Assembly (NCBI GenBank): GCA_004352715.1
Contig: SCFE01000112.1
Location: 220,591-284,590, forward strand
From: Hofstenia miamia
Taxonomy: Eukaryota; Xenacoelomorpha; Acoela
Direction: 5' to 3'
Length of the DNA stretch: 64,000 bases
The notes under the pieces are model-generated. The model worked only from the letters and a program-made list of their open reading frames with translations, did not search any database and was not told the origin of the DNA. Position numbers and translations under genes: made by a program. This document shows, one piece after another, positions 1-12,740 of this stretch (positions within the stretch are counted from its first letter, which is position 1; every line of letters begins with the position of its first letter).

Positions 1-3000
1 TATCATGGACGACGTGGCTATAAATGTTCTCACATCAAATTTTTTCAGTTTAGAGTTAGGTTTTCAAATTTGATTAAAACAATTAATTAATTTACTGCAA
101 ATTCAAATATCGTAAAATATCAAGCATTTAGTTTCCTCCCAATGACCTTGTTTAGAGGCTCATTGGAAATAGTTGGTGAATATAAAATACAATCAATAAT
201 ATCAATTTAGGCTATTGCTTCATCAATGTTTATAACGATCTTAGTAATATTGTTCACTACATTCATAGGCTTATTCACTTCTTAAGAAAAAATAAATGTC
301 CGTGAAAATATGTGCGAATCATTTTTTGTAATTTTTTTCTTTTTTTATTCTATATGGAAAATTTCTGTATTGAAAATATCTAGAACCCATTTTAAATACC
401 AAGATGACGCAAAATTTTACAGTTGTGGGCAAAAGTCTTTACATCAAAAATATTTATTGAAAAACAACTAAAATATTTATAACTTTTATTTGAGATTTAG
501 TTTTTGGATGAAAATTAGCAGAAATCATACTTCTCACTACTATCTAATGAAGTCTATTCTGTGAGGCTTGCATGGTCCTTTAATTGTCTTTCATAGGTTC
601 TAAATTTTTGATAAATCAGAGCTCTGAGGAGTGTAGTTTAAGAGCAAGCTTATGTTAAGGTTTTTCAAAAATGTGGGTGTTGACTGGGCTGTGTGACACG
701 TTTCGGTTCCCGTATCAAATTTTCAGGGTACAAAGATTAGATTGATTATTAAATGATGCTCATGTTAATCATAGTTTGATTTGAGACAGATCTAAGACGT
801 TAACTAATACCAATGAATCGCTGTTTCTCCTATCAGAAAACGATGGATGTTGATGATCATTTGATTCACAACGTCAAATCAAAGTAAACGTTTCGGGTCG
901 GGTCGGATATTAAATTTTCGAGTCGGGTTTGGGTAGTAAATATTACGATCGGATCGGGTAGTATTCGGATCCAAGTTTACCTCATATTGTCACTCTCTAG
1001 TATGTATTTGCATTTATGAAACCAGTACTTCTAACTATAGTTTTATGTCTATCGCCTCGAATTGCTCCGCAAGCATTAGTTGTCTTTCTGCAATATCGAG
1101 CTTTATAACGCAATATAGCAGCTCGACGACGATCTTGTCGCCTTCGTGTATAAATTTCAATCTTTGATTCATCCGGGAAGATCACTCTTTCCCATCAGAA
1201 TCTATTGTTAAATATAAATTATCTTTTATTTCGGAAATTATTGTGTGCAATCCATTGCGAGTTGTGTAACGTCTGATTGATCTATTGGATAAATTTATTA
1301 CCATTAGAGCTTCTATTTCTAGTTCTTTGGGGGCAATAAAAGGATTGCATAACGATTTTGCAACTAAAGATCTTTCTTCCTATTTTCTAGAAGCGTTTGG
1401 ACAGCAAAACCTTGATTTATATAATGAAGCATGCACTTTGTTTTTCTGTAAAGTTTATGCCAATGACCACTTTGATATATTGAAAATATCACATACATTA
1501 AACTATGAAGTTTTCTCAGCTGCAAGTTGAATTGCTGTATTTCCGATAGCAACTGCATTTCGCTCATTTTAATTAACAATTGCCAGATCGTTGCATCTGT
1601 AATTACAATAAGAGACACGTACTTTAACTATCATTAGCTGGTTAAAATTTGAAACATCTGTGTTACAGTTTTGTAAAATGACTTTGATTCAAAAATTTAC
1701 TAAATATTTCATATATATGTTGATATAGTCATCCGTGCAAAGACTTGTGTCCACGACTAATTATGTCTTAATCCATGTGAATAATCCTAGAACAGATTCT
1801 GTGAAGAAATTCGAGCTTATAAAGGCAGGATGTTATAGCCACAACAGGCTCTGTTGAAAGACGTCTCTAACTCTTTAAGAAGCTTCTTTTGAAAGATAGA
1901 AATTTTCAACATGAATAATTGAGATGATTGAAATAATCCACTTTCTCAGTTTCTATTGCCTGCTTTTTCATTAAGTCAAAATGTGGAATTGGTTGGGTCA
2001 GAAAATGGGCTGTATTAGTTCAAAATAAGTTATAAGGTAGGTTATGAAAGATGGTTTCTGTTTATAACCTCATTAGATAAATTTGTATTGTAGGTTCCTC
2101 AGTCATTCCAAAGACAGCTACAAACGCCTTCTTTTGGATGGCAATTTATTAAAATGTAAATGTCATTTGTAAGTCTGTATGGACAATATATTAAAGTTTG
2201 ATTCCTTATAAAAACTTGGAGTTTTAACTACTATGTTAGCATTTTTCAATATTTTGTTTCTTCGTACATCTACAATACAGTATGTTAGGATATGTGAAAC
2301 TATAGTGCAGAAGATGAAATGTTTTTGAAGTTTTTCAATTAGTCACCTTCAGCTTGATTAAATCATTAAAAATTTTAATCGATTGTTTCTTTGCAATACA
2401 TTAAAACAGCAAAATATTTAGCAATCGTGGTTTTCCTAAAAAGATAAAATAGCAATATCATCTATAATAATGACATGTTATATGTGTATGCTATATATAA
2501 AGCTATATGTGTACAAACGGGTTCATTGTGTCACATATCCATTAATGTTTTGCGTTTGCAGATCCGATGAAAAACAATTGAAAAGGGAAAAAATCAGTAC
2601 GGGCTTTAAGTGGGGGGGGGCAAATGTCATGAACCCAGTGTTAAGTAATCACTACATAATGAAGTTATTAATCAATTTTGATGTTTAAGAAAATAAATGC
2701 GAAACATTTTTAAACCTCCATATATTTAAGACATTTATATATATATATATATAATCCCTATATGTATCATCAGGATCAAGTAACTTCATTTGTTTGTTAA
2801 TTACTCGAGCACATGATGCTAATAACTTTACTATTCATGGGGTATTGTAGGTTTCAGGTTTCAAGCTGTCAATACAAATGACCGTTGCTTAGTAGAATAC
2901 GAAATAATTGGAAATTTTTGGATTTCAATAAATATTAAAAAGAGAATGATGCTGTGGAGAACAGAATATTAGTAATTCATTCATTTTTGTGTTTGGATTT

Positions 3001-3975
3001 TGTTTTTCTCACGTTTGTTGACAGATTTTATTCCATATATCAACAAACACATACATCTATTCAATATTAGACCTCATCCAGTGATTTGTAATTTAGCAAA
3101 GCAAAGAGTATATGTGAAAATATCAATTAAATTTGATTGAAAAACCCGTAACCACTTCTTATTCTAAAATCAGTGTAATAGTCTTTTATGAAGGCTAAAT
3201 GAAATTTCTATTAAGATATCAATAAAACACACTTTAAATACCTAAAAAGATTATTCTACATTTTAAGGTTTTCATAGTAAATAGGTTCAAAACTTCATTG
3301 GACACTGTCTATAACTTTTGACTGTGTATGTTTAAAAAAAGCTTTTGTTTAAGAAAATAATGCTTGTCACTTGCCATGAAACTAAAGTAGAGTAGCACTT
3401 GTTAAGGAATTGTTTACGGGATTAAATGTGTCATGAAAAATAGAAATTTATTGTCAATTTTAAGTGTGATGTTTTCCGAACATTTCAACTAATTGTTTAA
3501 ACGAGGGGAATTAATTGAAAAAGATGTCAGTCAGTAGTCAACCACCAAAAAGACATTGTGTGAAATTAATAAAAGCAAATTTATCAGCTAAACTGTTTTT
3601 AAAATTAATCAAATGTTAAGAACTAAACAGGTTTAATCAGCGACTTAATTTTAAATTTGAAAGCAGTTTTGTGAAACTTCAAAATTTTTAAGTAATATAA
3701 AAATGAACAAACGATTTCAAACAATTTATACTTGAAGTTTAATGTAAATTCACTATAAAATTGTACAAAATAAAAGGCAACTGAATAATAATTTTTTCCA
3801 ATAGAAATGTTTTCGAATGATCATTGTATGAATTGTCATTAATAAAGATTTAGTAATGCACTAATTCAAAATTTAATTAGCAAGTACAGGCTGTATTTTT
3901 AATCACTAATATGTTCTCGTACAAAATTTTGAGTTGTCTGTAAGCGGCTTTTTCTTCTCACTTATATACAGATAT
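1..3975. other. Gene-poor AT-rich stretch, no recognisable gene
   Basis: No open frame here matches a family I know. The longest (81 codons, 1285-1530, plus strand) has no motif. At about 895-985 there is a cluster of GGGTCGG and GGATCGG words ending in a sequence that reads GAGGTAAACTTGG on the minus strand. This resembles the subterminal repeats of the hAT MITEs further on, but no partner end was found. A short TA microsatellite lies near 2738-2752. Confidence 0.6.
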
Positions 3976-4331
3976 AAGACTTGTCAACGAGCCGACATTT
4001 CCAAGCTCGGCTCGGCTCGTTTAAATTTTGTGTAAGTTCGGCTCGGCTCGACTCGCCAAATAAAATCTTTGAATGAGGCTCGTTTTAGCTCTGTATTTTT
4101 TTAAAACTATTGTGCTCAAAGAATTTTTTACATAGCTCTTCCTATTATTTAATGAACATTTCTTAAGTACGATTATAGGAATGGAATACTGACTGCAAAA
4201 AATAAGAAAAATCTCCATAATCAAATTAACAAGCAGAACTATAAACTTGCTTTGTCTAAAATAGGCTCGTTTTGGGCTCGTTGTATATCAAATACTGTGC
4301 TCAAGCTCGGCTCGGCTCGTTGACAAGTCTG
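3976..4331. mobile_element. hAT-type MITE, CTCGG family, copy 1
   Basis: The ends are inverted copies of AGACTTGTCAACGAGC, followed inward by tandem CGGCTCGGCTCG subterminal repeats. The flanks acagatat and acaaatac agree at 6 of 8 positions, as expected of an aged 8-bp target-site duplication. Copies at 34413 and 49335 share the whole body. Minus-strand frames through all three copies are chance openings of the repeat. It is non-autonomous and encodes no transposase. Confidence 0.85.
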
Positions 4332-4334
4332 ACA

Positions 4335-4394
4335 AATACATATATATATATATATATAAATATAAATATGTATATATATATATGTATATATATA
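4335..4394. repeat. TA-rich microsatellite
   Basis: This is an imperfect (TA)n tract with AAATA interruptions directly right of the CTCGG MITE. Similar tracts (9537-9561, 14797-14826, 19418-19456, 21083-21140) often abut mobile elements in this window. Confidence 0.8.
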
Positions 4395-5054
4395 AGGTGG
4401 AGTGCAGGGAATACGAGAAAATTAAGCTCATTTGCATAATTAGCACAGCTTTACTCATATTTTCAGTAACTTGTTTTGCATGTGGAAGTACCATAATAAA
4501 GCTGAAATTTCTTTACCTAATTAAATTTTAGGGTTACTATCGTCAGAGGTAAGTGGTCTCTAATTACCTATTGTGCAGGCAATATCCCTAGTTACCAAAA
4601 TGATTAAAAATGGCTTTAAATGAAAAATGCATTATTAACAATTTGAAATGGCATTTAGATAAATTTTAAAGGCCTTTAAGTGCCCAATTAATGACAATTT
4701 TTGAAAATTTGAGAATATTCCTGGAAATTGTAAATATGATTTCAATGCTACTGAAATTAATTTTATCATTAAAAATGAATTATTAGGTTTGTTATTAGTT
4801 AAAAAATATTTACAAGTGTTTGTCTGCTTATTTATTTTTCAATGCCGACGTTAAATATAAATTTAATAAGAAAACCGGTTACTGTACTATTATACATGAT
4901 AGCATGCTTAAGCCAAAATAAAAAAATCAAAACATGTTTACTTCAAAAAGGAAATTTGTGTACTCTTGTTGACATCACTGAGTGGGTAAATTCAACAACC
5001 CTAAAGTCATTGATTAGATAATTGTGTTCAATGCTGCAACCAGTCAGAATTCTG

Positions 5055-6150
5055 AATTCTGAAAGTCACTCGATCGATAGCTGCCAAGAAAATTTTGCTT
5101 TACATTGATAATGGCGATCCATGATCGCAACTCATTCTCGCTAAGAACAGATTTAAACCTCTCATTCTTCATTAGCTTGACAATATCGACCAACGAGGAT
5201 TCCTTCACTTAGTTTTGCACTTGACAATCATGGAAAGAGTTCATGCAATACTTTTTTAGCTTCATTATTGTCTTTCAAAGCTTTGATGAAGTTTTTCACA
5301 ATTCCAAGTAAAATATGCAGAGATGGAAGCAATATACGTTCTTTTTTACCAATGGCGTTTGCTTAATATTTTTTTCACCAATGACAAATGCGTTCTTTAA
5401 TGGCCAATCAGATCGAACATAGTGTTGGGATCGAGACCAGCTAACAAACAGACACAAAAAGCACCCATGTTGGAACCTAGTCAAAAAGGCAATAATTTTT
5501 AAATCTCCTCCAACATTCTATTGATATCTCTCGTAATGAATGAGTTGCATAACATAGATTTGATCACTTCAGTACGAAACATATTTTTCTTCGCGATGCC
5601 TGTACACTGTAATTTGGGTATCTGGCTTTAGAACGCCATAGGTTTTAAGCATCCTGGACATGATGTATGAATCATATTTAGAAAGATGCAGAATCTTAAC
5701 AAGAGCATCAAGCTGTGAATGATCAATCTCTGTAGGTTCATTGATCCCATTCTGCATCACTTTCTGATCTAGAAACACACTGGCTCTACCGTCAAATCGC
5801 TTTCCATTTCCAGAGATTTGTTTGTTACAGGGATTTCATCGCAGACTGTGAAAGGAAGAGGTCTAATAGCAGAAGATAAGTTAAGATATTGAATGTTTTC
5901 AGCTGTTTTTCTGCTGTATTCTGACAACTTCACCATGCAAAATCAGCAGTCATTTAAATGATCTGCTTGTTCACGCCACAACATTGGTGTAGAAAATAGC
6001 AGTCTTTTTAATTTGCCTAGTTTCTATGAAGACAAGTTGGAATTGCAGCCTTTGCATATAACATGAGCAGCGAAAACTTTGTCCTGGACTCCAAGAGTCA
6101 TTTTGAAATGTGGACATCGTCACCCCTGAAAATGAACTCTCCACATATAT
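5055..6150 (-). pseudogene. Relic of a multicopy transposon-associated uncharacterised protein
   Basis: Read on the minus strand with frame changes, this matches in order a large uncharacterised protein family that recurs in high copy in arthropod and vertebrate genomes. Visible blocks include DQDKVFAAHVICKGC and STPMLWRE near 6000. Next come LDALVKILHLSK and VYRHREEKY near 5600-5720. They are followed by CFLCLF with a HYVRSDWPLKNA-like block near 5400, LPSLHILLGIVKNFIKAL near 5300 and NELRSWIAIINVKQNFLG near 5130. Stops and frameshifts break the frame in several places, so it is dead. Family recognition is from memory of the conserved pattern; whether the family is transposon-encoded or only spread by transposons is not known to me. 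Confidence 0.7.
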
Positions 6151-7093
6151 AGCAAAATTATTTGGATATGTAAGACACTATCGGTGCACCATTAATGCTC
6201 AAAAGTACAGTCTTTAATGAGCACATTTACGCGAGAGAGGCCAACACGTTAGCTGCAACTAAATTTAATTTAAAAAGCTACAAATGACACCAAATAATTT
6301 TTGATGAAGTACTTATTTAAAAACACTAAATTACTTCATTCTTATAATGCTGATATGTAACATGCACATGCGTCCACTGACCTAAATCTGATAAAATAAA
6401 AACATAAATTTAGAAATAGAGAAAAATCTAGACGTCTGACACTTTGAAAAGTATACATTTTTAGAATCAGCACAATGAACTCTACCTAATAGGCAAAGTT
6501 GATATTGAATATGCGTAGATGTCGCAATAACTAGTTATTACGACATCCACGGTTTATGAATGGTTTGGCATGAATTCTATATGTGGTGGAATTTTTATGT
6601 TATCAAAATCATCTAACAATCAATCATTATTAAATAAATGGACACATGCAGACGTTACTAGATGTCTCACAATTATTCATTAACGCAGACATCAAGACGC
6701 TGTTATCGATACAATGAACGTGTTTGTAAATATAAATAGTGTTATCTTTTAAACGACTGGATACGAAATTTTGAAGATGATTAATCTCCAATTTGAAATC
6801 CTAAAATCTAGATAACTTTGGTGCAATTAGCATTGAACTCGCTGAATCAATAACATGAAATGAACATTTTGTATCGATAAAAAGAGTGATTTCGTTAAGA
6901 AGACTGAATAGAAAACAATAAGTATCATTTGTCTTAACATATATATGTATATATGTAATCAAGTGTGTAAAAAAATTGCTGCCTATTATTTTAATTTAAT
7001 TATTGAAAATAAGCGCACATTACTATTTCAAAATATAACTTAGTTCTATAAGTGCACTTATTTTTCAATGTATAGCCCCTAAGCCATTGCGCA
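6151..7093. other. Non-coding stretch
   Basis: No family match or structured repeat was seen, only AT-rich sequence with a short TATATA tract near 6940. It separates two pseudogenes. Confidence 0.5.
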
Positions 7094-7579
7094 TTGCCAA
7101 AACCTCAACGTTTATTCTTGCTTCAACCAATTGTCGATTGGGAAATCGATGCTGCATTTATGAGACGTTTTGAAAAGCGCATTTTCATTTCATTGCCTAA
7201 CAAGGATTCTCGAAAGAATATATTTATTTTACATTCAAGGGGACACCCAAACAACTTAGAAGATCGAGATTGGGAAGGTCTTGCTAACCATTCTGAAGGC
7301 TACTCAGCTTAAGATATTGCCACGGTTGTACGTTGTGCGCTCTTAGAACCAATCAGAGAACTTCAAGCCGCAAAACTTTGGCGAAGATCTATTAATGAAA
7401 CATTTGAACCAGTTCTAGTTGAAGTTGAAGAACATTCTCATGCATATATAAAGTTGGATTGACTACAAATTCCTAAAAAACAAAAGATTTCTATAAAGCC
7501 CAACGTAATAATGGAAAAACTATATGCAGTGAAAATCTGAAAATATTTGAAGAATTTTCGAATTCATTTGGCAACTAGT
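7094..7579 (+). pseudogene. VPS4-like AAA ATPase pseudogene, C-terminal part
   Basis: The frame contains DWEIDAAFMRRFEKRIFISL, the sensor/arginine-finger segment of VPS4-type AAA ATPases. It is followed by LEDRDWEGLANHSEGYSA, a TAA stop where the family has G, and then DIATVVRCALLEPIRELQAA, the start of the VPS4 C-terminal helical region. After a frameshift near 7515 the family's terminal block appears as LKIFEEFSNSFG and then a stop. VPS4 disassembles ESCRT-III on endosomes. Walker A and B are absent, so the copy is 5'-truncated. No intron interrupts it, which suits a retrocopy, though no poly(A) tail is obvious. Loss of function is certain from the stop and frameshift. Confidence 0.85.
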
Positions 7580-7861
7580 ATTCTGTAAAGCTTAAGCAAT
7601 ATCTATTGCTTTACTTTTCAATAAATGATTGAGTTTGTGTACTCACCTGTTGAATAAATCCGTGATTTATGTTTTTAATCTTACACTGTTTAATTCAAAC
7701 ATTGTGTAAATACAAAAAAACCTAAAAATATATAGAAAGCATATCTCTACTTTTTATGTACTTGGTAAGTGATTAGAAATAATGGCGATGCTGTTTATAA
7801 TATATTGAATGTGTTAAACTTAATTTATTATCAATGTTTAATATAAAATGTTATTAATAGG

Positions 7862-8610
7862 AGTCAATATTATCAAAACTTTATTCACGAACGCATCGGC
7901 ATAGGTATACCTCAAGGTGGCCCAATGAACAGACCGTTATTTACAGAGAACACAAATGAAATAAACATTGAATCAATTAGTGTTTCCCCTGATCTTGGAA
8001 ACATTGGAAAATATTCGGACGACACAAAACTTCTTCACGTTATTAGAGCTGATCTAATTGAAAATGATTTTCAATCATATCCTACCTCAGTAGCTACGCT
8101 GATACGTTTGTCGGAAGATAAAAACTTAATTCTTAACCCCACCAAATCACAGGAAATTACCTTTTTTTAAAAACACAGCACTAACGACTTTTTCACAGCT
8201 GTTGGTAAACAACATATTGTTTCCAGCGGCGAAGTAGTTCCACAGAAATCATTCGTTATGTACCTTGGTTTGATCATTGAGTCAAGATTAACCTGGGAGA
8301 GACATGTTAACTCTATTGTGCCAGAGTTAATTATATTACTAAATCCGTTACCTTCTTGGTTACATTTATGGACCATAATACGAAAAAATTCATCTTTAAA
8401 AGGTACATCGCTTCAGTTGTTTTATATGCCTGCGAAGTATGGGTTCCTGGACTTGAAAAAAGACTTTGTTCTAAACTCAGAAAATGCATCAACTTTTTTT
8501 CTATTGTTGCACATGTTGACCAGATGTACTTAATAAATATGATGAATCAGTTCATTTCTGAATTTCCCAACAAAATAATTCTCTTCGATTTTCAGGTAGA
8601 CCAACTGAAA
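7862..8610 (+). pseudogene. Degenerate LINE reverse transcriptase fragment (CR1/Jockey-like)
   Basis: The fragment reads GIGIPQGGPMNRPLF (the G-hPQG block), then KYSDDTKLL at about 8012, a YADD variant with S for A. After a frame change come MYLGLIIESRLTWERHV near 8258, the conserved YLG..hD..L.W..H block, and ASVVLYACEVW near 8410. This block order is diagnostic of the palm and thumb of non-LTR retrotransposon RTs. Frames shift at least twice and no endonuclease is present. Confidence 0.85.
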
Positions 8611-10348
8611 ATTTACAATTAATGATAAAATGTCAACGAACGATTGATTCTATTCTTGTAAAATGAATGCACGTGAAAATTGAAACCATCAATGATGTTG
8701 ACTTGAGAATAATGTATTTCAGTAATATTTCAAACATTACAAGACATATTTTCTTTCTGTACAATATTCCCGTCGCGCGATGGCGGACGAAAATTGATTT
8801 GTGTGCTATCATAGATTAAAGTGGCCTAAAAGTATTTTAAAGACTGCACTAAATGGTCCTGCATTTTTATGTCGCTTTTGAATCTTTCTGTTCCTGGTCA
8901 GGAACATTAATTGGATGCTACTTAAATAATGAGTGAATTGTAGCAATCCACATTGACTCTTAACAATTTTGAAACATCTAAAAAAGATTCATTGAATGAA
9001 CTTTGTATAGCAGTATTGCGAACAGTCAAATCACACAGGTTGTGCACCTCAACGAAATATAGATACCTTTATTCTTGTACCAGTACTATGAATAAATCAA
9101 TTGAATGCGAGTGAGATTTTTTCTCTTCCTGTACAATCACTTTCCAGAAATTCATGAGCATAGCTCTTGGAAGAAGAAAGTTAGTGCATGGAATTGAGAA
9201 GAAGTGGCCGCCAATTATTTTATCTGAACAGGAAGCTTTCATAAGAATATTGATTGTAGTTTCTGCATTTCACACTTTCCTAGAAATATTGATGAATTGT
9301 AGTGGTTTTGCTGTCTGCAGAGCGGATTTTATATTGCATTGTATTTTAAAAATACAATCTTGGTTACAGTTTATGAAGAAACCATCAATATCCTTTGTCT
9401 CTAATTATCTTAAAGACAACTTGACAAAGCTATGATATTCCTTTGGAAATACTGGCAACTGATGAACATTTTTTAGAGTACCAAGAGCGCGTGAAGTTTA
9501 TGCAATACATTTACAGAGAGCCAGGAATGTTACATATATTATATATATATATATATATATTGCTGCTTCAGGGCAAGGTATATATTATGTACACCTTGCT
9601 TTAAGGATAACATTTATATTTTCGGTTTATTTGTGAACAATGTACTTTATTTGCAGTTTCTTTGGTTGGAGTATGTCATACACCAATGGCAGATAACGCA
9701 ATAATTGTTTCTGTCAGACTAACCGTTAAGCAGTAATATAGCATTAACAAGGGGTTTTGTTCTACAATTGAGCTTAATAAAATGACCACCTCCTCGAATA
9801 CACCCTTGGTTGCAACGAAATACTCCCCTCTCTAAAATTTAAGGCTGATTTCACTTTCTTATAAACCGATATGGATTCTATAATGTTTTAGCAACCATCT
9901 CTTAGTTCAAGTTATTCTATTCAGATAACAGGAAAATGTTTTAGTTATCTAAAATATGACATAAGTTACTCTACTAAAACCAATGGTCAATATTGAAATT
10001 GAACCGAATTGACAATGTTCCTGTTAAAAAATCAATACCAATTCGATAGTGTTTATCTACCATGGAACAACACCAAATGAATGACAAAAAAGTATTACAA
10101 AAAAAATACTGAATAATACTATTTCTTAAATAGTTTGAATTTATATTTTAAATATAGGCTAAGAAGTAGAATTTCTATGAATATTTATAACGGAATTAGA
10201 GGCCCTTCCGGAATGATAGACTTCGAGTGATATTCATAGTAAAATCAATTATGTAGTTACAGCAGTTCTTACGGAAACGATAACATGGCATATGCAATTC
10301 TGACAATATCAGAAATATTAGATGTGCCTGCGCATTCGTATACTAAAA
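8611..10348. other. Non-coding stretch
   Basis: No recognisable gene. A 93-codon frame at 9154-9435 has no family resemblance and no splice context I can support. A TA tract lies at about 9537-9561. Confidence 0.5.
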
Positions 10349-12740
10349 ATTTTGACTCAGTCAAAGATGCAATAGAATTAAGAAAGTGTTTGATAAAGAT
10401 GAAATAATGGATGTTATATGCAACAGAAATGAAATACAAAGAAAGATTATTAGAAACACCTACTCAGTAATTTATCCAGATTGAAATTTAGAGAATGAAT
10501 TGCTAGGTCTATGTCCGGATAATTTTAGTATATTAATGGTGAAGCTAATGAAGCACCCCTTATTATCAGCAGTTGAAGAAATTTACACTGTAATCAATTT
10601 CGATCACATCGATTCGGCAACGCATATCGATATTCTTGTTGATTGCTCGAACGATGACATTTCCAAAATTAAGAAGCTTTACACCCATTGGAAGCTTTAA
10701 AGAATTTTTGATTGGCCTGTTTCAAAAAAACGCCAGAGAAAACCGCGAAGCAGCCGATCGCAGAAAATCTTCAATGGATGCAGCACACTTGGACAACGAA
10801 GACGACGATATTTTCTATCAGCACAGTGAAGTAAATGTTCTTTTAGGTAATATATCCATTACGTGCTTTACATATGCCTCATCACATTTGTACATCGGCA
10901 GTATCTGAACCTTTATTTGTTCAAACAATGCTTGCCAAAATTTCGGGTGGATGAGCCGGCCGAAAACTTGCGTTTGAAATAGTTAGTAGCTGGACTACAG
11001 CCCTAAAAATATGCCAGCCAATACTGAAAGAAGCGGCCCCTTTGCAAATGTGTGCCTCATTAAAGTATGACCTTGAAACAGTATTTAATTGAAACACTTT
11101 CAGAAGACATAGAGTCTTATCAAAGACAATAGTATAGTTCCGTTTATCAAAATTTCATCGATATTGAATCTGTCATATATATATATAGATGTTACTACAG
11201 AAAAGAAATTTAAAAGCTGTTCCACTTCCAAACTTGAGTTTTATTATTTCAATAGAAACAAAAATAAAATATATAAAATATGAAAAATCAAACTTCTTAG
11301 CAAACAATTTTGAGATGGCTCATATTTTTTACTCGCCTGCCAAGTTTCCCATCTCGGTAATATAATTCCAAATCTGAAAACTTAAATTTTGTACTGCATT
11401 GCGAGAACACCGATTATTATAATTTAGTAATTTCTGAACCCAACACAGCCCTGCTTGATCGTTCTCTTCTAACATCTACGTTCACTATAATCTGAAAAGC
11501 TGCCTTAGTTGCTCCTATTTTCAAATCTTCGACACCACTGCTCATCTTATCGGCCAATTTCTATTCTTCCCACCTATCTCGATAGTGCCTATTCTCATTT
11601 TGATTGTAATGTTCCTATTTTTAGCTTTAACGTTGACTTTCACAAAACTTTTGATAAAGTTCCTCATTGTATCTTACAGACCAAACTTTCGAAACTTGGG
11701 ATTGACTCTTCTTTCATTTCTCTCATCTGTTATTATCTTACTGACAGAAATCAGTTAATTCGTATTGACTCCGTATTTTCTGATGAATGTCCTGTTACTT
11801 CTCATCACGGCATTCATCAGTGATTTTCCTACTCTAAACCTGATTTTATAGGCTAATGACAATCACATTTTCTCTTCTGTTCTGAATAGCATACAATCAT
11901 TCATTTTTCAGGCTGAACTCTAGTCATCTATTAACGGCTTCCATTGAATATCTCCCCCTGCTGGGATCTAAATTCCTCTTCTTCTCTTAATCTTGACAGG
12001 CTTTTACGCTTTGGCATTCGTTGGATTTTTTCTTTTAACCAAACTAACCTAAAAGCCATCTGCTTAAGACTACACTTTTGCAAATTATGGTGTACCTCAA
12101 GTTTTTTGAAATTACTTTTTTCAACAAAGTTCATCTCCCTCTCATTCATAAATCAACTGGCTCTTATAATGATTATTATCGAATAATCACTTTTGCTAAC
12201 TTCATTATCTCAAATCTAGAAATCATCCTTTGCTCTAACTCTCGAATTTTTTAAAAATCCACACCTCATATTTCTTTATCTCAATTTGGTTTTCAATATA
12301 TATATGCGATTGCTTTCCATTGTTTAGTTGCCACCCTGTCACTCGTTTCTCTAATTTTGCTCATATTTTTCCAAACTTCTATGCATATTTAAATAGTTGA
12401 CAAAAAGTAAGTAAAATCTATATCCTAGACATTTTCCAAAAAAGATATGAAAAGTCATTTGAACAAGTCTTAAAATTTAAACTTACTGGCAATCATTTAA
12501 AGTCGGTGTTAGCATTCGCAACATGTGCACAAAGTCCTATTCTCTATGCAGCAAAGAAGATTAACAGCTAACTCTCAAAAGATGCTGATCTCAAATTAAT
12601 TAATATGCTCAAATAGAAATAATTTTCAAGAATTGAGTGATATCTTGGCAAATCAATTTGATAATGATCTATTGGACAAACTCACCAACCGAACGCAGGG
12701 AAGTTTCCAAAAAAGCAATTTTAATGTTAGTGAAATTTCA
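10349..12740 (+). pseudogene. Annexin pseudogene, four repeats, split by a LINE-bearing interval
   Basis: Degenerate annexin repeats are readable in order. Repeat 1 (about 10349-10590) has NFDSVKDAIELRK, DEIMDVICNRNEIQRKII and ELLGLCPDNFSILMVKLMKHP. Repeat 2 (10590-10860) has THIDILVDCSNDDISKIKKLY and, after a frameshift near 10690, GSFKEFLIGLFQKNARENRE. Repeats 3 and 4 (about 12410-12740) have KRYEKSFEQVLKFKLTGNHL with CAQSPILYAAKKI, then NNFQELSDILANQFDNDLLD. The GxGTD type-II calcium loops are eroded. Between 10910 and 12400 there is no annexin sequence but there are LINE fragments, so this is either an old intron invaded by a LINE or an insertion. Stops and frameshifts make it non-functional. 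The live family consists of calcium-dependent phospholipid-binding proteins. Confidence 0.8.
11490..12370 (+). pseudogene. Scrambled LINE reverse transcriptase fragments
   Basis: The region reads VAPIFKSS, SYRPISILP, DFHKTFDKVPHCILQTKLSK and CYYLTDRNQLIRI, the standard finger and palm blocks of non-LTR RTs (NYRPISLLP; DFSKAFDxVxHxxL; YLxxRxQ). A later block HISLSQFGF near 12270 normally lies between the first two, so the segment is rearranged. It sits inside the annexin pseudogene interval. Confidence 0.75.
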
